64,000 bases of DNA from Rhodanobacter sp. C05. Its GTDB lineage: Bacteria; Pseudomonadota; Gammaproteobacteria; Xanthomonadales; Rhodanobacteraceae. The position numbers were made by a program, and so were the translations under genes. Under the pieces are notes generated by a model, which was not told where the DNA came from, searched no databases, and saw nothing but the letters and a program-made list of their open reading frames with translations. The stretch's first letter is position 1; every line of letters begins with the position of its first letter. The stretch spans positions 124,001 through 188,000 of the forward strand of contig NZ_MUNQ01000006.1 of the NCBI RefSeq assembly GCF_002001165.1. The letters run 5' to 3'. Of this stretch, positions 1 to 9,358 are shown piece by piece.

Positions 1-2
1 GC

Positions 3-158
3 CTGTCGGCCAACGACTCCGATTGCGACGTGGTGATCGCGCTGCCACTGCGGTCGCGCAGCGAACCAGCCACGATCGCCATTGCTGCGGCAAGTCCCCA
101 TGACGGGACAAGCAGTGCCGAGGACGACTACGTGCTTGGCGGATACGCCGGCATCTGA
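3..158 (+). CDS. 3' end of an unidentified gene (partial, open at window start)
   Basis: An open frame enters from the left edge and stops with TGA at 156-158. The visible 51 residues end in ...VLGGYAGI. The codons favour G or C in the third position, as in neighbouring genes, which is the only support for real coding. It does not resemble the C-terminus of KdpB, the subunit one would expect shortly before kdpC. No function is offered, and a non-coding origin is possible. Confidence 0.3.
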   Translation: MSANDSDCDVVIALPLRSRSEPATIAIAAASPHDGTSSAEDDYVLGGYAGI

Positions 159-234
159 CAGCCGCATCGTGCGGTTTTCATCAACCATCTCAATCGAAGA
201 AAGTCCGGTGTTGCCGGAGTGCAAGGAAAAAACC

Positions 235-1929
235 ATGCAGTACAAGAAAACACTGGCCGCCGCTGTTTTGTTGGCGATGATTCCGACGGGGTATGCGATG
301 GCAGCGCCGCAGTCGGCGGTCACCGCATCAGCACCGGCACAAGTACCGCTGGGGAGCAGTCATTGCGACCCCTACAAGAATTTCGACTGCCTCAATGACT
401 ACCTGGGAACGAGTTTCTGGGGGCGCCTGACGAACTACTACAAGCTTGAGTGGGGCCAGGCAGTTGCCCCCACGGACCCTAAGGCACCTGCATCGAGGCG
501 AGCAGGTTGGCCGGCGGCCGCGCAGACAACACCTCCGATGCCGTTTACCGAGTGGCCCTACGGTGGAACCACATCACTCGGTGTGACGCGCCCGAATTCG
601 GTCGACAGTCCGTTGATGACCGCACTGGGCAACACCACTTTCGGCGATTGGCTCACTCGGAACAATTTCCAGCTCTATGGCTGGGTCAATGGCGGCGGCA
701 ACCTGAGCACGAGTACGACGAAACCCGGTGGCAATGCGCCAGCGGCGTATGCGTATACGCCCAATACATTCGAATTTGACCAGTTCGTGCTGTATCTCGA
801 CCGTTTCCCCGACACGGTTCAGACCGACCACGTCGATTGGGGTATGCGCATTTCGGCGTTGTATGGCGAAAACTACCGCTACACCACGGCGTATGGGTTG
901 GCCAGCTACCAATTGCTGAAGGAAAACAAGGTCAATGGCTACGACTTCCCGATGCTGTATGGCGAACTCTACATTCCCTGGGTCGCCGACGGTCTGATGC
1001 TGCGTCTCGGACGCTTCATTTCCATACCGGATATCGAAGCGCAGCTCGCGCCAAACAACTACATGTACACGCATTCGATGGCTTACTCGTTCGATAACTA
1101 TACGAACACCGGCCTGGAAGGCACCGTAGCGCTCAACAAGAACTGGACCGTGCTACTCGGCGTGACGGATGGTACCGAGGCATTTCCGACGCACTTGAAT
1201 CAGAGGGAGAACAACCCGTATCCGAACGTCCCGGGTACCGGTCCCGGCCAGGTTGGATACAACCCGCTCTATCCGAACGCGACCTTCAAGACGGATCCGG
1301 GTGCCATGCCGTCGGTGTCGGCATGCGTTCGCTATCTCAGCGACGATGGCAAGACCGCCATCATGCCGTGCGCGGATGCCATCAATTCGGGAAGATATGG
1401 TTACAACAATCTGCAGTGGTATGGCTTCACGCTCTACCATACGTTCGATGAGCATTGGCATGTTTCTTACGAGGCCTATGACCTTTATGAGAACCGCGTT
1501 CCCAACGCACTCAATAGCGATGTGCAAACCATCTATGCCAACGGAGGCGCGCCGTTCTCGTCACGATTCATTCCGTACAACGCCCCCGATCTGGCCATCT
1601 GCCGCAACGCTACGCAGTTGACGTGCCGAGCCAGCACGCTGGCCACCGTTGCCTATCTCAACTACAGCCCAGATCCCTTGGACAACTTTTCGTTCCGGCC
1701 CGAGTACTACTGGGACAAGAATGGCCAACGTACGGGCGTGGCAACTCGTTATGTGAACTTTGCGCTTGGTTGGCAACACTGGTTCTCGCCGCAACTCGAA
1801 GTGCGGCCGGAAATCGCTACGTATCATTCTCTGAACGGCGATGCGTTCAACGGAAATTCGAACGCTGGCATTGCTCCGAACAAGTCCCGCGAGACGATTT
1901 TTTCGGGTGACATCATCTTTCATTTCTGA
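235..1929 (+). CDS. Outer-membrane beta-barrel porin (OmpL-like, kdp-linked)
   Basis: A 564-residue exported protein. I chose ATG 235 because AAGGA lies about 7 nt upstream and because it gives a classic signal peptide (MQYKKTLAAAVLLAM followed by a small-residue cleavage region). An upstream in-frame ATG at 82 would bury that signal. The mature part is rich in aromatic residues in alternating, strand-like patterns (YGWVNGGGN, FEFDQFVLYLDRF, LEVRPEIATYHS) and ends in ...SGDIIFHF, with the C-terminal Phe typical of outer-membrane barrels. It resembles the beta-barrel porin-2/OmpL-like group from memory. It lies about 70 bp before kdpC on the same strand, so it may form part of the kdp transcription unit and let K+ cross the outer membrane. 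That role is inferred from position only. Confidence 0.72.
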   Translation: MQYKKTLAAAVLLAMIPTGYAMAAPQSAVTASAPAQVPLGSSHCDPYKNFDCLNDYLGTSFWGRLTNYYKLEWGQAVAPTDPKAPASRRAGWPAAAQTTPPMPFTEWPYGGTTSLGVTRPNSVDSPLMTALGNTTFGDWLTRNNFQLYGWVNGGGNLSTSTTKPGGNAPAAYAYTPNTFEFDQFVLYLDRFPDTVQTDHVDWGMRISALYGENYRYTTAYGLASYQLLKENKVNGYDFPMLYGELYIPWVADGLMLRLGRFISIPDIEAQLAPNNYMYTHSMAYSFDNYTNTGLEGTVALNKNWTVLLGVTDGTEAFPTHLNQRENNPYPNVPGTGPGQVGYNPLYPNATFKTDPGAMPSVSACVRYLSDDGKTAIMPCADAINSGRYGYNNLQWYGFTLYHTFDEHWHVSYEAYDLYENRVPNALNSDVQTIYANGGAPFSSRFIPYNAPDLAICRNATQLTCRASTLATVAYLNYSPDPLDNFSFRPEYYWDKNGQRTGVATRYVNFALGWQHWFSPQLEVRPEIATYHSLNGDAFNGNSNAGIAPNKSRETIFSGDIIFHF

Positions 1930-2001
1930 GCGGGGTTCCGTTTGCGAAACCGTGCTGATGATCCGTTAGCTCTTTTGATTTCCCAACTTGGTGGTGCTGC
2001 C

Positions 2002-2586
2002 ATGAGCAGGTTGATACGTAATGCATTAATGATGTTGCTGCTGATGACGTTGATTACCGGCGTCGCCTATCCACTGGTGGCCACCGGGCTGGCCCAGCTG
2101 GTCTTTCCGCAGCAGGCCAACGGCAGCCTGATCGTGAAAGATGGCAAGCCGATCGGTTCCGCGCTGATCGGCCAGTCGTTCACCGATTCGAAGTACTTCT
2201 GGGGCCGGCCGTCGGCGACCACGCCGCAGGCGAACAACGGCGTCAATTCCGGTGGCTCCAACCTGGGTCCGACCAACCCGGGGCTGACCGACGCGGTGAA
2301 GCAGCGCATCGCGGCGCTGCGTGCCGCGGACCCGGGCAACACTGAGCCGGTGCCGGTGGATCTGGTCACCGCCTCGGCCAGCGGCCTCGATCCGGAGATC
2401 AGCCTGGCGGCAGCGCACTACCAGCTGGAGCGGGTCGCGAAGGCGCGCGGGCTCAGCACCTCGCAGGTGCAGACCTTGGTGAACGAATACACCAGCGGGC
2501 GCCAGCTCGGTGTGTTCGGCGAGCCGCGGGTCAATGTGCTGCAGCTCAACCTGGCGCTGGATGCACCGCAGACGCACGGCAGCTGA
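2002..2586 (+). CDS. kdpC: K+-transporting ATPase subunit KdpC
   Basis: KdpC is the small single-span subunit of the KdpFABC high-affinity K+ pump and stabilises the complex with KdpB. The 194-residue product has an N-terminal membrane helix ([20 protein letters not shown]) followed by family signatures: [18 protein letters not shown], the Gly/Asn-rich [11 protein letters not shown] stretch, and [15 protein letters not shown]. Length is normal. ATG 2002 is preferred over the upstream in-frame start at 1942 because the latter adds an unrelated N-terminal segment. It lies 41 bp upstream of kdpD on the same strand. kdpA and kdpB are not in the window. Confidence 0.95.
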   Translation: MSRLIRNALMMLLLMTLITGVAYPLVATGLAQLVFPQQANGSLIVKDGKPIGSALIGQSFTDSKYFWGRPSATTPQANNGVNSGGSNLGPTNPGLTDAVKQRIAALRAADPGNTEPVPVDLVTASASGLDPEISLAAAHYQLERVAKARGLSTSQVQTLVNEYTSGRQLGVFGEPRVNVLQLNLALDAPQTHGS

Positions 2587-2627
2587 TCGCGCTAACGTAG
2601 TGCGCCACCACCCGGACACATCAGCGC

Positions 2628-5315
2628 ATGAGTGAACCATCCCGCGAAGCGCGTGCCGATGCCCTGTTGAGCACCGAACACGACGAGCGCACCCATCGGC
2701 TGAAGATCTTTCTCGGTGCCGCGCCCGGCGTCGGCAAGACCTACGCGATGCTGTCCGCCGCACGGGAACTGAAGCGGCAAGGCGTGGACGTGGTGGTCGG
2801 CGTGGTCGAGACCCACGGCCGTGCCGAAACCGCGGCGTTGCTGGAAGGCATGGAGGTATTGCCGCGTCGTCAGGTGCGTTACAAGTCGTCCGACGGCAGC
2901 GAGCGCGATTTCACCGAGTTCGATCTTGACGCGGCGCTGGTGCGCAAGCCGGCGGTGCTGCTGGTTGACGAACTGGCGCACCGCAACCTGCCGGGTGGCC
3001 GGCATGAGCGGCGCTGGCAGGACATCGCCGAGCTGCTCGATGCCGGCATCGAGGTGTACACCGCGCTCAACGTGCAGCACCTGGAAAGCCTCAACGACCA
3101 GGTGCGGCGCATCACCGGCATCACCGTGCGCGAGACCGTGCCGGACGTCTTCCTCGATCGCGCACGCGATATCGTGCTGGTTGACCTGCCGCCGCGCGAA
3201 CTGATCGTGCGGCTGAAGCAGGGCAAGGTCTACGTACCGGAGACGGCAGCGGCGGCGCTCAATGCGTTCTTCTCGCCGACCAATCTGGCTGCGTTGCGCG
3301 AGCTGGCGGTGGACACCATCGCCGGCCACGTCGACAGCGACTTGCGCGAGCACATGCTGGCGCGCGGCAGCGCGATGACGGTGCGCCGTCGCGTGCTGGC
3401 GGCGATCGACGGTCATGCGCAGAGCGAATACCTGGTGCGCGTGGCGCGGCGCATCGCCGAGCGTCGCGGTGCGCCATGGAGCGTCGCTTTTGTCGATACC
3501 GGCGCGCGGCTGGATCCCGCACGGCGCGAACGGCGGGATGCGGCGATGCGGCTGGCGCGCCGGCTCGGTGGCGAGACGATCATCTTGCGCGGCCATGCGA
3601 TCGCCGACGAACTGCTGGCACACGCCGATCGCGAAGGTGTCGGCCAGATCATCCTCGGCCGTACCCGCGAGCGGGTGGTGGCGCGCATGTTGGGCCGCTC
3701 GCTGACCCAGTTGCTGCTGCGCCGTGGCGCGCATCTTGAGCTGACGATCATCGCGACGCCGAGCGAGCGGGCGAAGGCGCGCCGTCGCTTGCGCCTGCCC
3801 CAGCCGTCCGCGCGCGGTTCGCGCAGCGAATACATCTACGCCACGCTCACCACCCTGGTCGCGTTCGGGCTGGCGTTCATCGCCGACCGTTATCTGTCGG
3901 TGGCGAACCTGTCGCTGATCTTCCTCACCGCGGTGCTGGTGGTGGCGGTGCGCACGCGCATGTCGGTAGCCGTCTATACGGCGATCCTGTGTTTCCTCGG
4001 CTACAACTACTTTTTCGCACCACCGCGCTACACGCTTGAGATTTCCAGCTTCGACGACGTGCTGGCGGTGACCTTGTTCCTGGTGGCGGCGCTGGTCTGC
4101 AGCCGTCTCGCCACGCGGCTGGCCAGCCAGGTGGAGTCCTTGCGCGGCGCGCACGTGCAGGCACGCGCGCTGCTCACCTTGGGCCAGCAACTGACCACCA
4201 GCACCGATGCCAGCGGTATCCGCGACGTCGGCAGCAAGGCGCTGGCGCATGCGTTGCGTTGCGATGCGGCGATCCTCGCCCGCGATGCGGAGCAGGTGCT
4301 GCGCGTGGCGGCGAGTGTGCCGCCGGAGCGTACGCTGCTGGCCCAGGATCTGGCCGCGGCCGATTGGAGCGACCGCCATGGCGAGCAGGCTGGCCGCTAT
4401 ACCGACACCTTGAACGGTGCGCCATGCTGGGTGCTGCCGCTGGGCAGCGAGAGCCATCCGCTGGGGGCGGTGGCACTGCGCTTTGATCCGGCGATGGGCG
4501 AGCCCGATCCGGATCAGCGCAGCCTCGCGCTGGCGATGACGCAGGACATCGGTCAGGCACTGGAACGTGCACGGTTGTCGGATGAACTCGAAGGCGCGCG
4601 CGTGCAGGGCGAGACCGAGCGCTTGCGCAACGCACTGCTGTCGTCGGTGTCGCATGACCTGCGTTCACCCCTGGCCTCGATGATCGGCGCCGCCGGCACG
4701 TTGATCAGCTATGAACAGAAACTGCCGGTGGAAGAGCGCCACGAATTGCTCGAGGCGATCCTTGTCGAGGGGCAGCGGCTGGATCGCTACATCCAGAACC
4801 TGCTAGACATGACCCGGCTCGGTCACGGCACGCTGAAGCTCAACCGCGACTGGACCGACAGCGCGGAGATCGTCGCGGCATCCGTGACGCGGCTGCGCAA
4901 GCTGTTTCCCGATCTGCGCGTGGAAACAGTGGCGCCGAGCGAGCCCGTGCTGCTCTACGTGCATCCGGCGCTGATCGAACAGGCGCTGTTCAACATCCTG
5001 GAGAACGCCGCACGCTTCTCGCCGCCGGACGAGCCGGTGCGGGTCAGCGTGCACAGCAACGGCGAACGCCTGCTGATCGACGTCAGGGATCGCGGCCCAG
5101 GCATACCGGAAGACGAGCGGGCGCTCATCTTCGACATGTTCTACTCGGTATCACGCGGTGATCGGGCGCCGCAGGGCACCGGGCTGGGCCTGGCGATCTG
5201 CCGCGGCATGATCGGCGCGCACGGCGGCAGCGTGGAGGCCTTGCCTGGCGATGGCATCGGCACCACCATCCGTATCAGCCTGCCGTTGCCCCCGCCGCCC
5301 GACACGAGTCCATGA
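2628..5315 (+). CDS. kdpD: Osmosensitive K+ channel sensor histidine kinase KdpD
   Basis: Sensor kinase of the KdpDE system, which turns on kdp transcription when K+ is limiting. The 895-residue product has full family architecture. The N-terminal KdpD domain has a Walker-A-like GAAPGVGKT near residues 30-38 and a VLLVDELAHRN segment near 110. A universal-stress-like domain follows (GRTRERVVARMLGRS). Four membrane helices lie at about 400-495 (DUF4118), then a GAF-like region. The HisKA box SSVSHDLRSPLASM places the phospho-acceptor His near 676. ATPase motifs follow: ILENAARFSP, DRGPGIPEDE and GTGLGLAIC. Its stop overlaps the kdpE start by 4 nt, indicating translational coupling. Confidence 0.97.
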   Translation: MSEPSREARADALLSTEHDERTHRLKIFLGAAPGVGKTYAMLSAARELKRQGVDVVVGVVETHGRAETAALLEGMEVLPRRQVRYKSSDGSERDFTEFDLDAALVRKPAVLLVDELAHRNLPGGRHERRWQDIAELLDAGIEVYTALNVQHLESLNDQVRRITGITVRETVPDVFLDRARDIVLVDLPPRELIVRLKQGKVYVPETAAAALNAFFSPTNLAALRELAVDTIAGHVDSDLREHMLARGSAMTVRRRVLAAIDGHAQSEYLVRVARRIAERRGAPWSVAFVDTGARLDPARRERRDAAMRLARRLGGETIILRGHAIADELLAHADREGVGQIILGRTRERVVARMLGRSLTQLLLRRGAHLELTIIATPSERAKARRRLRLPQPSARGSRSEYIYATLTTLVAFGLAFIADRYLSVANLSLIFLTAVLVVAVRTRMSVAVYTAILCFLGYNYFFAPPRYTLEISSFDDVLAVTLFLVAALVCSRLATRLASQVESLRGAHVQARALLTLGQQLTTSTDASGIRDVGSKALAHALRCDAAILARDAEQVLRVAASVPPERTLLAQDLAAADWSDRHGEQAGRYTDTLNGAPCWVLPLGSESHPLGAVALRFDPAMGEPDPDQRSLALAMTQDIGQALERARLSDELEGARVQGETERLRNALLSSVSHDLRSPLASMIGAAGTLISYEQKLPVEERHELLEAILVEGQRLDRYIQNLLDMTRLGHGTLKLNRDWTDSAEIVAASVTRLRKLFPDLRVETVAPSEPVLLYVHPALIEQALFNILENAARFSPPDEPVRVSVHSNGERLLIDVRDRGPGIPEDERALIFDMFYSVSRGDRAPQGTGLGLAICRGMIGAHGGSVEALPGDGIGTTIRISLPLPPPPDTSP

Positions 5316-6007
5316 CCTCAGCCGCTCCACGCATCCTGGTGATCGACGACGAGGCGCAGATCCGCCGCTTCCTCGATATCGGCCTGCGTGCAGAAGGTTA
5401 TGAGGTGCTGCTGGCGGCCAACGCGGCAGATGGGCTGGCGCTGGCGGCCACGCAGTCGCCCGATCTGGTGATCCTCGATATCGGCCTGCCTGATCGCGAA
5501 GGCCACGACGTGCTGGCCGAACTGCGCCAGTGGAGCCAGGTGCCGGTGCTGATGTTGTCCGTGCGCGATGCCGAGAACGAGAAGGTGCGCGCGCTCGATC
5601 ACGGTGCCAACGACTATGTGACCAAGCCGTTCGGCATCCAGGAACTGATGGCGCGCCTGCGCGCCTTGCTGCGCAACCGCCCCGGCGAACCGGAGCTGCC
5701 GCCGCGCTATGACGACGGCCATCTGGCGGTCGACATGGCGCGCCGCGAAGTGCATCTGGATGGTGCGCTGCTGTCGCTCACCCGCAAGGAATACGCGGTG
5801 CTGGCCCTGCTGCTGCGCCACAGCGGCCGTGTGGTGACCCAGCAGCAGGTATTGCGCGAAGTCTGGGGCGCCACCCATGTGCAGGACACCCACTACCTGC
5901 GCATCGTACTCGGCAAGTTGCGACAAAAGCTTGGCGACGATCCCGTCTCGCCGCGCTGGCTGAAGACCGAGCCCGGAGTGGGCTATCGGTTCCTTGGCGG
6001 CGGTTGA
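5312..6007 (+). CDS. kdpE: Two-component response regulator KdpE
   Basis: OmpR-type response regulator of 231 residues that activates kdp when phosphorylated by KdpD. The receiver domain opens with ILVIDDEAQIRRFL, has the phospho-accepting Asp near residue 56 (VILDIGLPD) and the conserved Lys in YVTKPFG. The C-terminal winged helix (LSLTRKEYAVLALLL ... GVGYRFLG) binds DNA. Its ATG overlaps the kdpD stop (ATGA), which is the usual arrangement for this pair. It ends the kdp unit. The next 370 bp carry no gene but contain a small repeat element. Confidence 0.97.
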   Translation: MTSAAPRILVIDDEAQIRRFLDIGLRAEGYEVLLAANAADGLALAATQSPDLVILDIGLPDREGHDVLAELRQWSQVPVLMLSVRDAENEKVRALDHGANDYVTKPFGIQELMARLRALLRNRPGEPELPPRYDDGHLAVDMARREVHLDGALLSLTRKEYAVLALLLRHSGRVVTQQQVLREVWGATHVQDTHYLRIVLGKLRQKLGDDPVSPRWLKTEPGVGYRFLGGG

Positions 6008-6166
6008 AGTCGACCGCCTGCAGTCGCGCGCCAGTTCGCCCTGAGTGCCGGACTTGGCGTCCATTGCGCAGCGCCGGCTGCTAAGGTAGGTCTCGTCGGG
6101 AGCATGGGTAGCTACGGCTGCCGTACTCGCACGATGGGCACGTGGCCGCTTCAACCCGACGTCAAC

Positions 6167-6343
6167 GGGAGCCTCGAAAAACCCTCGATGACGTCATCCC
6201 CGCGGCTCTCAACAGCCGGATGGCTGGTCAAGCGAGAGGCCTTTGCAACAGCGAAGCTGGCCATCCATCTTGATCTTCCGAAACAGCAATTTGGATTCCC
6301 GCTCGCGGGAATGACGAGCGAAAAGCGGTTATTCGAGGTTCCC
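6167..6343. mobile_element. MITE-like palindromic element with 6-bp target duplication
   Basis: A 177-bp non-coding element with imperfect 17-bp terminal inverted repeats. The left end is GGGAGCCTCGAAAAACC (6167-6183). The right end, reverse-complemented, is GGGAACCTCGAATAACC (6327-6343), a 15 of 17 match. It is flanked on both sides by the same hexamer GTCAAC (6161-6166 and 6344-6349), as expected for a target-site duplication. The interior holds REP-like half sites (GACGTCATCCCCGC, and GGATTCCCGCTCGCGGGAAT near 6293). No transposase is encoded, so it would have to be moved in trans. It sits 34 bp before the start codon of the next gene, inside its likely promoter or leader. Confidence 0.62.
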
Positions 6344-6377
6344 GTCAACATGAATCTCACCGGCGAGGAGTTGACCG

Positions 6378-8297
6378 ATGTCTTCCGAGTCTGATCCGTC
6401 GCCGGTGACTTCGGCCACGAATCGTGGGATCACCATTGTTGCCAGTGCCACCGTGCTGGCGTTGCTGTACTTCGGCAGGGAAGTGCTGGTTCCGATCACC
6501 CTCGCGCTGATCCTGAGCTTGTTGATCGCCCCATTGATGCGTGGTTTGCGCCGGCTCGGGCTGGGCCACACGCCGTCCGTGCTGATCGCCGTGCTTGCAC
6601 TTGCCATGTTCCTGGTGGGGCTGGCGACGGTGATGGGCTCGCAGGTCGTGCACCTGGCCAGGAGCCTTCCGCAATACGAGGCGACGATCCACGCCAAGGC
6701 CCAGACGCTGCGCGACGTGACCATCGGTCGCATGGAGCTGATGCAGGGTGAAGCCGGCAAGGTGATGGGTCAGCTCAACGATCGCAGTACCGACGAGCCG
6801 GCGGCATCGGCCGCTGTCCAGCGAGGGCTGGTTGCTTCGACCAGGACCATCCCGGTCGAAGTGCATGCACCACCAGCGGGTCCGATGACGGTGATCACGC
6901 GGATCCTTTCATCGATCTGGGTGCCACTGCAGACGGCGGGCATCGTGCTGGTCGTCCTGCTGTTCGTCCTGCTGGAAAACGAGGCCTTGCGCGATCGCTT
7001 TATCCGCCTCGCCGGCGGCACGGATCTGCGCGCCACGACAGCGGCGATCAATGACGCCGGCGAGCGTCTGTCCCGGTTCTTCGTCTCGCAGTTCGCGGTC
7101 AATTTTGGTGTGGGGGCGGTGATCTGGCTGGGGCTGGTGATCATTGGTCTGCCCGATGCGCCGCTGTGGGCGGCGCTCACCGCCGTGCTGCGGTTCGTGC
7201 CGTATGTCGGGGTCTGGATCGCGGCGATTCTCGCCACCTTGCTCGCGGCGGCGGTCGGTCCGGGCTGGTCGCTGATGCTGATGACCGTGGGCCTGTACGC
7301 GGTGGTCGAGACGATTGCCGCGCAACTGGTGGAGCCGCAGTTGTATGGACACACCACCGGCTTGTCGCCGCTGGCAGTGGTGGTTGCCGCAATCTTCTGG
7401 AGCTGGTTGTGGGGACCGATCGGCTTGATCGTATCGACGCCACTGACCCTGTGCCTAGTGGTCGCCGGGCGCCATGTCAGGGCACTGAACCTGCTGGACA
7501 TCCTGCTCGGCGATACGCCGGCATTGACGATGCCGCAACGGTTCTACCAGCGCGTGCTCTCGGGCGATGCCGACGAGATCATTGCCGACGCGCGCATCTT
7601 CCTGAAACGCAAATCATTCGCCGCCTACTGCGATACGGTCCTGCTGCCGGCCCTGCAGCTCGCCCGCATCGACCTGAACCAGGGCGCGATCAGTCCCGTT
7701 CAGCAGATCAAGGTTCGCAGCGCGATCGTGAGGGTCATCGATGCGCTTGGCAGCGAGACGCGCAAACGATCTCGCTGGAATCGTCGCGTTTCTGTCCTCG
7801 GTGACTCCAGTCTCGGCCACCTCCTGCGGCAGCAACGCGTGGACGCCAGCGGTCGCTGGCAGGGACCGCTGGCGGTTGCCCCAGGGTCCGTGGTGCTTTG
7901 CGTGGGTCTTGGCTCCACCGTGGATGATCTGGTCACGGAAATCCTCGTCCGCATCCTGCGTGACCTCAGCATCGACGCACGCCACCTTACGGTCGAGGAC
8001 ATCGAGGCTTTTGAGGCCGAGCCGCCGCCGGAAGCCACGCCGGACGGGGTCTCGATGGTCTACATCGTCAGCGCTGTCCCGGCCGGGTATCGGGAGCGTG
8101 GCGATGCGGTGGCGATGGAAATGCGCCGCCGGTTTCCCGCGGCATGCATCATCGCCGTGCAGCTTCCGGAACTGCTGACAACGGCGGAGTCCGTCACGAT
8201 CAGCCACGATGTCAATCAACTGGCAAGCTCGTTCGAAGAAGCGGCGCAGCATGCGATTGCCCGGTTCCCGGCTGGCGACCGGCACCCTGCGCGATAA
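6378..8297 (+). CDS. AI-2E family (PerM/UPF0118) transporter with long C-terminal extension
   Basis: A 639-residue inner-membrane protein. Residues 1 to about 360 match the AI-2E/PerM exporter family: a first helix pair (ASATVLALLYFGREVLVPITLALILSLLIAPL split by a short turn), a soluble middle segment, and a helix-rich block containing the family-type GLPDAPLWAALTAVLRFVPYVG and TGLSPLAVVVAAIFWSWLWG. The following 270 residues are soluble. They include LPALQLARIDLNQGAIS and VVLCVGLGSTVDDLVTEIL, resembling the helical and Rossmann parts of B12-binding-like domains but without the DxHxxG cobalamin motif. SD GAGGAG precedes ATG 6378. Substrate unknown; the family name does not prove AI-2 transport. 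Confidence 0.8.
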   Translation: MSSESDPSPVTSATNRGITIVASATVLALLYFGREVLVPITLALILSLLIAPLMRGLRRLGLGHTPSVLIAVLALAMFLVGLATVMGSQVVHLARSLPQYEATIHAKAQTLRDVTIGRMELMQGEAGKVMGQLNDRSTDEPAASAAVQRGLVASTRTIPVEVHAPPAGPMTVITRILSSIWVPLQTAGIVLVVLLFVLLENEALRDRFIRLAGGTDLRATTAAINDAGERLSRFFVSQFAVNFGVGAVIWLGLVIIGLPDAPLWAALTAVLRFVPYVGVWIAAILATLLAAAVGPGWSLMLMTVGLYAVVETIAAQLVEPQLYGHTTGLSPLAVVVAAIFWSWLWGPIGLIVSTPLTLCLVVAGRHVRALNLLDILLGDTPALTMPQRFYQRVLSGDADEIIADARIFLKRKSFAAYCDTVLLPALQLARIDLNQGAISPVQQIKVRSAIVRVIDALGSETRKRSRWNRRVSVLGDSSLGHLLRQQRVDASGRWQGPLAVAPGSVVLCVGLGSTVDDLVTEILVRILRDLSIDARHLTVEDIEAFEAEPPPEATPDGVSMVYIVSAVPAGYRERGDAVAMEMRRRFPAACIIAVQLPELLTTAESVTISHDVNQLASSFEEAAQHAIARFPAGDRHPAR

Positions 8298-8748
8298 GGC
8301 TCATGCTTGCTGCGGCCGTCACATGGCTGCTGCCATCGTCGCAGGGTTTGCCGTATCCGGGCACAAGCGTCGGTCGCGGTGGGAGTTGCGGAAAGAGATA
8401 CGGCCGGATCCGGCCAGCGGATGCGCGGGCGATGGGCAAGTTGCACCAGAAACCGGGCAACGCTCGGGCCCATCGGTGCTGGCTGAGGACCGAACCGGGT
8501 GTTGGCATCGTTTCATAGCCGTTTGAACCGGATCGTTTGAACCGGTCTGGGACCATCGCTGACGGTGGCCAGAACCCGTACGGTGCTTGCCTTCCGCAGC
8601 AGACGGTCTGCGTCGGAGTCGACCCACGTCGGAGCGGGGTTTCCGCAGGTGGATTCGGTGGCCGGCGCGGTTATGATAGCCAGTCAGATTCACCACTCCG
8701 GCCGCAACTCATCGCATATTTGCGACCGACTCAACAGAGGACATTCCC
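8298..8748. other. Gene-free interval before ssb
   Basis: About 450 bp in which I see no credible gene; the short open frames here have no Shine-Dalgarno support or family resemblance. The only structure noted is an 11-bp direct repeat GTTTGAACCGG at 8521-8531 and 8535-8545, and a candidate ssb promoter near 8672. Confidence 0.5.
8649..8677 (+). promoter_or_regulatory. Candidate ssb promoter
   Basis: TATGAT at 8672-8677 is a good -10 match about 70 bp before the ssb start. The -35 region at 17-bp spacing (GTGGAT at 8649-8654) is weak. No LexA-type box was recognised. Assigned from position and the -10 alone. Confidence 0.3.
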
Positions 8749-9258
8749 ATGGCACGCGGCATCAACAAAGTCATCCTGGTCGGCAATCTTGGCGCGGATC
8801 CGGAAATGCGCCATACCGGTGGCGGCACGGCGGTCACCACGATCAATCTTGCTACGTCCGAGTCGTGGACCGACAAGCAGTCCGGCGAAAAACAGGAGCG
8901 CACCGAGTGGCATCGCGTGAAGCTGTTCGGCCGACTGGCCGAGATCGCCGGTGATTACCTGAAGAAGGGCCGTCAGGTCTATATCGAAGGTTCGCTGCGC
9001 ACCGACAAATACACCGGCAAGGACGGCATCGAGCGCTACTCGACCGACATCATCGCCAGCGAAATGCAGATGCTTGGTGGCAACGAGGGCGGCGGTGGCG
9101 GCGGTGGCGGCCAGCGTGAGCGCCCGCAGAGCAGCGGCGCCGGTGGCCAACGCCAGAGTGGTGGCCAGTCACGCGGTGGCGATGATTACGGCAGCCAGCA
9201 GCGCCAGGCACCACCACCGGCTGACAGCGGTTTCGCGGATGACGAGATTCCGTTCTAG
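8749..9258 (+). CDS. ssb: Single-stranded DNA-binding protein
   Basis: SSB coats single-stranded DNA during replication, recombination and repair, and recruits partner proteins through its acidic tail. The 169-residue product begins [19 protein letters not shown] and has the OB-fold signatures [20 protein letters not shown] and [16 protein letters not shown] Gly/Gln-rich flexible linker follows, and it ends with the conserved acidic tip DDEIPF. The length is normal and no residues appear to be missing. It is transcribed alone: a gene-free interval precedes it and a hairpin terminator follows about 40 bp downstream. Confidence 0.97.
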   Translation: MARGINKVILVGNLGADPEMRHTGGGTAVTTINLATSESWTDKQSGEKQERTEWHRVKLFGRLAEIAGDYLKKGRQVYIEGSLRTDKYTGKDGIERYSTDIIASEMQMLGGNEGGGGGGGGQRERPQSSGAGGQRQSGGQSRGGDDYGSQQRQAPPPADSGFADDEIPF

Positions 9259-9297
9259 GATGTTAGTTAGCTTCAGTTGTACATAAATTACTTCGAT

Positions 9298-9327
9298 GGC
9301 AGGAATTCACATTCCTGTCATTTTTTT
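9298..9327 (+). terminator. Rho-independent terminator after ssb
   Basis: A 9-bp hairpin (core CAGGAAT / ATTCCTG, loop TCAC) followed by TCA and a run of seven T residues, 40 bp after the ssb stop codon. The surrounding bases are AT-rich compared with the rest of the window. Confidence 0.75.
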
Positions 9328-9358
9328 GGTCATGTTTTGTGGTAGATCACTACGTTTG

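Noticed and set aside
82-234. Upstream in-frame start of the porin
   Set aside because: It would place the signal peptide 50 residues inside the protein and has no better ribosome site than ATG 235.
2592-4655. Long minus-strand open frame opposite kdpD
   Set aside because: Arg/His-rich antisense shadow caused by high GC; kdpD is complete and conserved on the plus strand.
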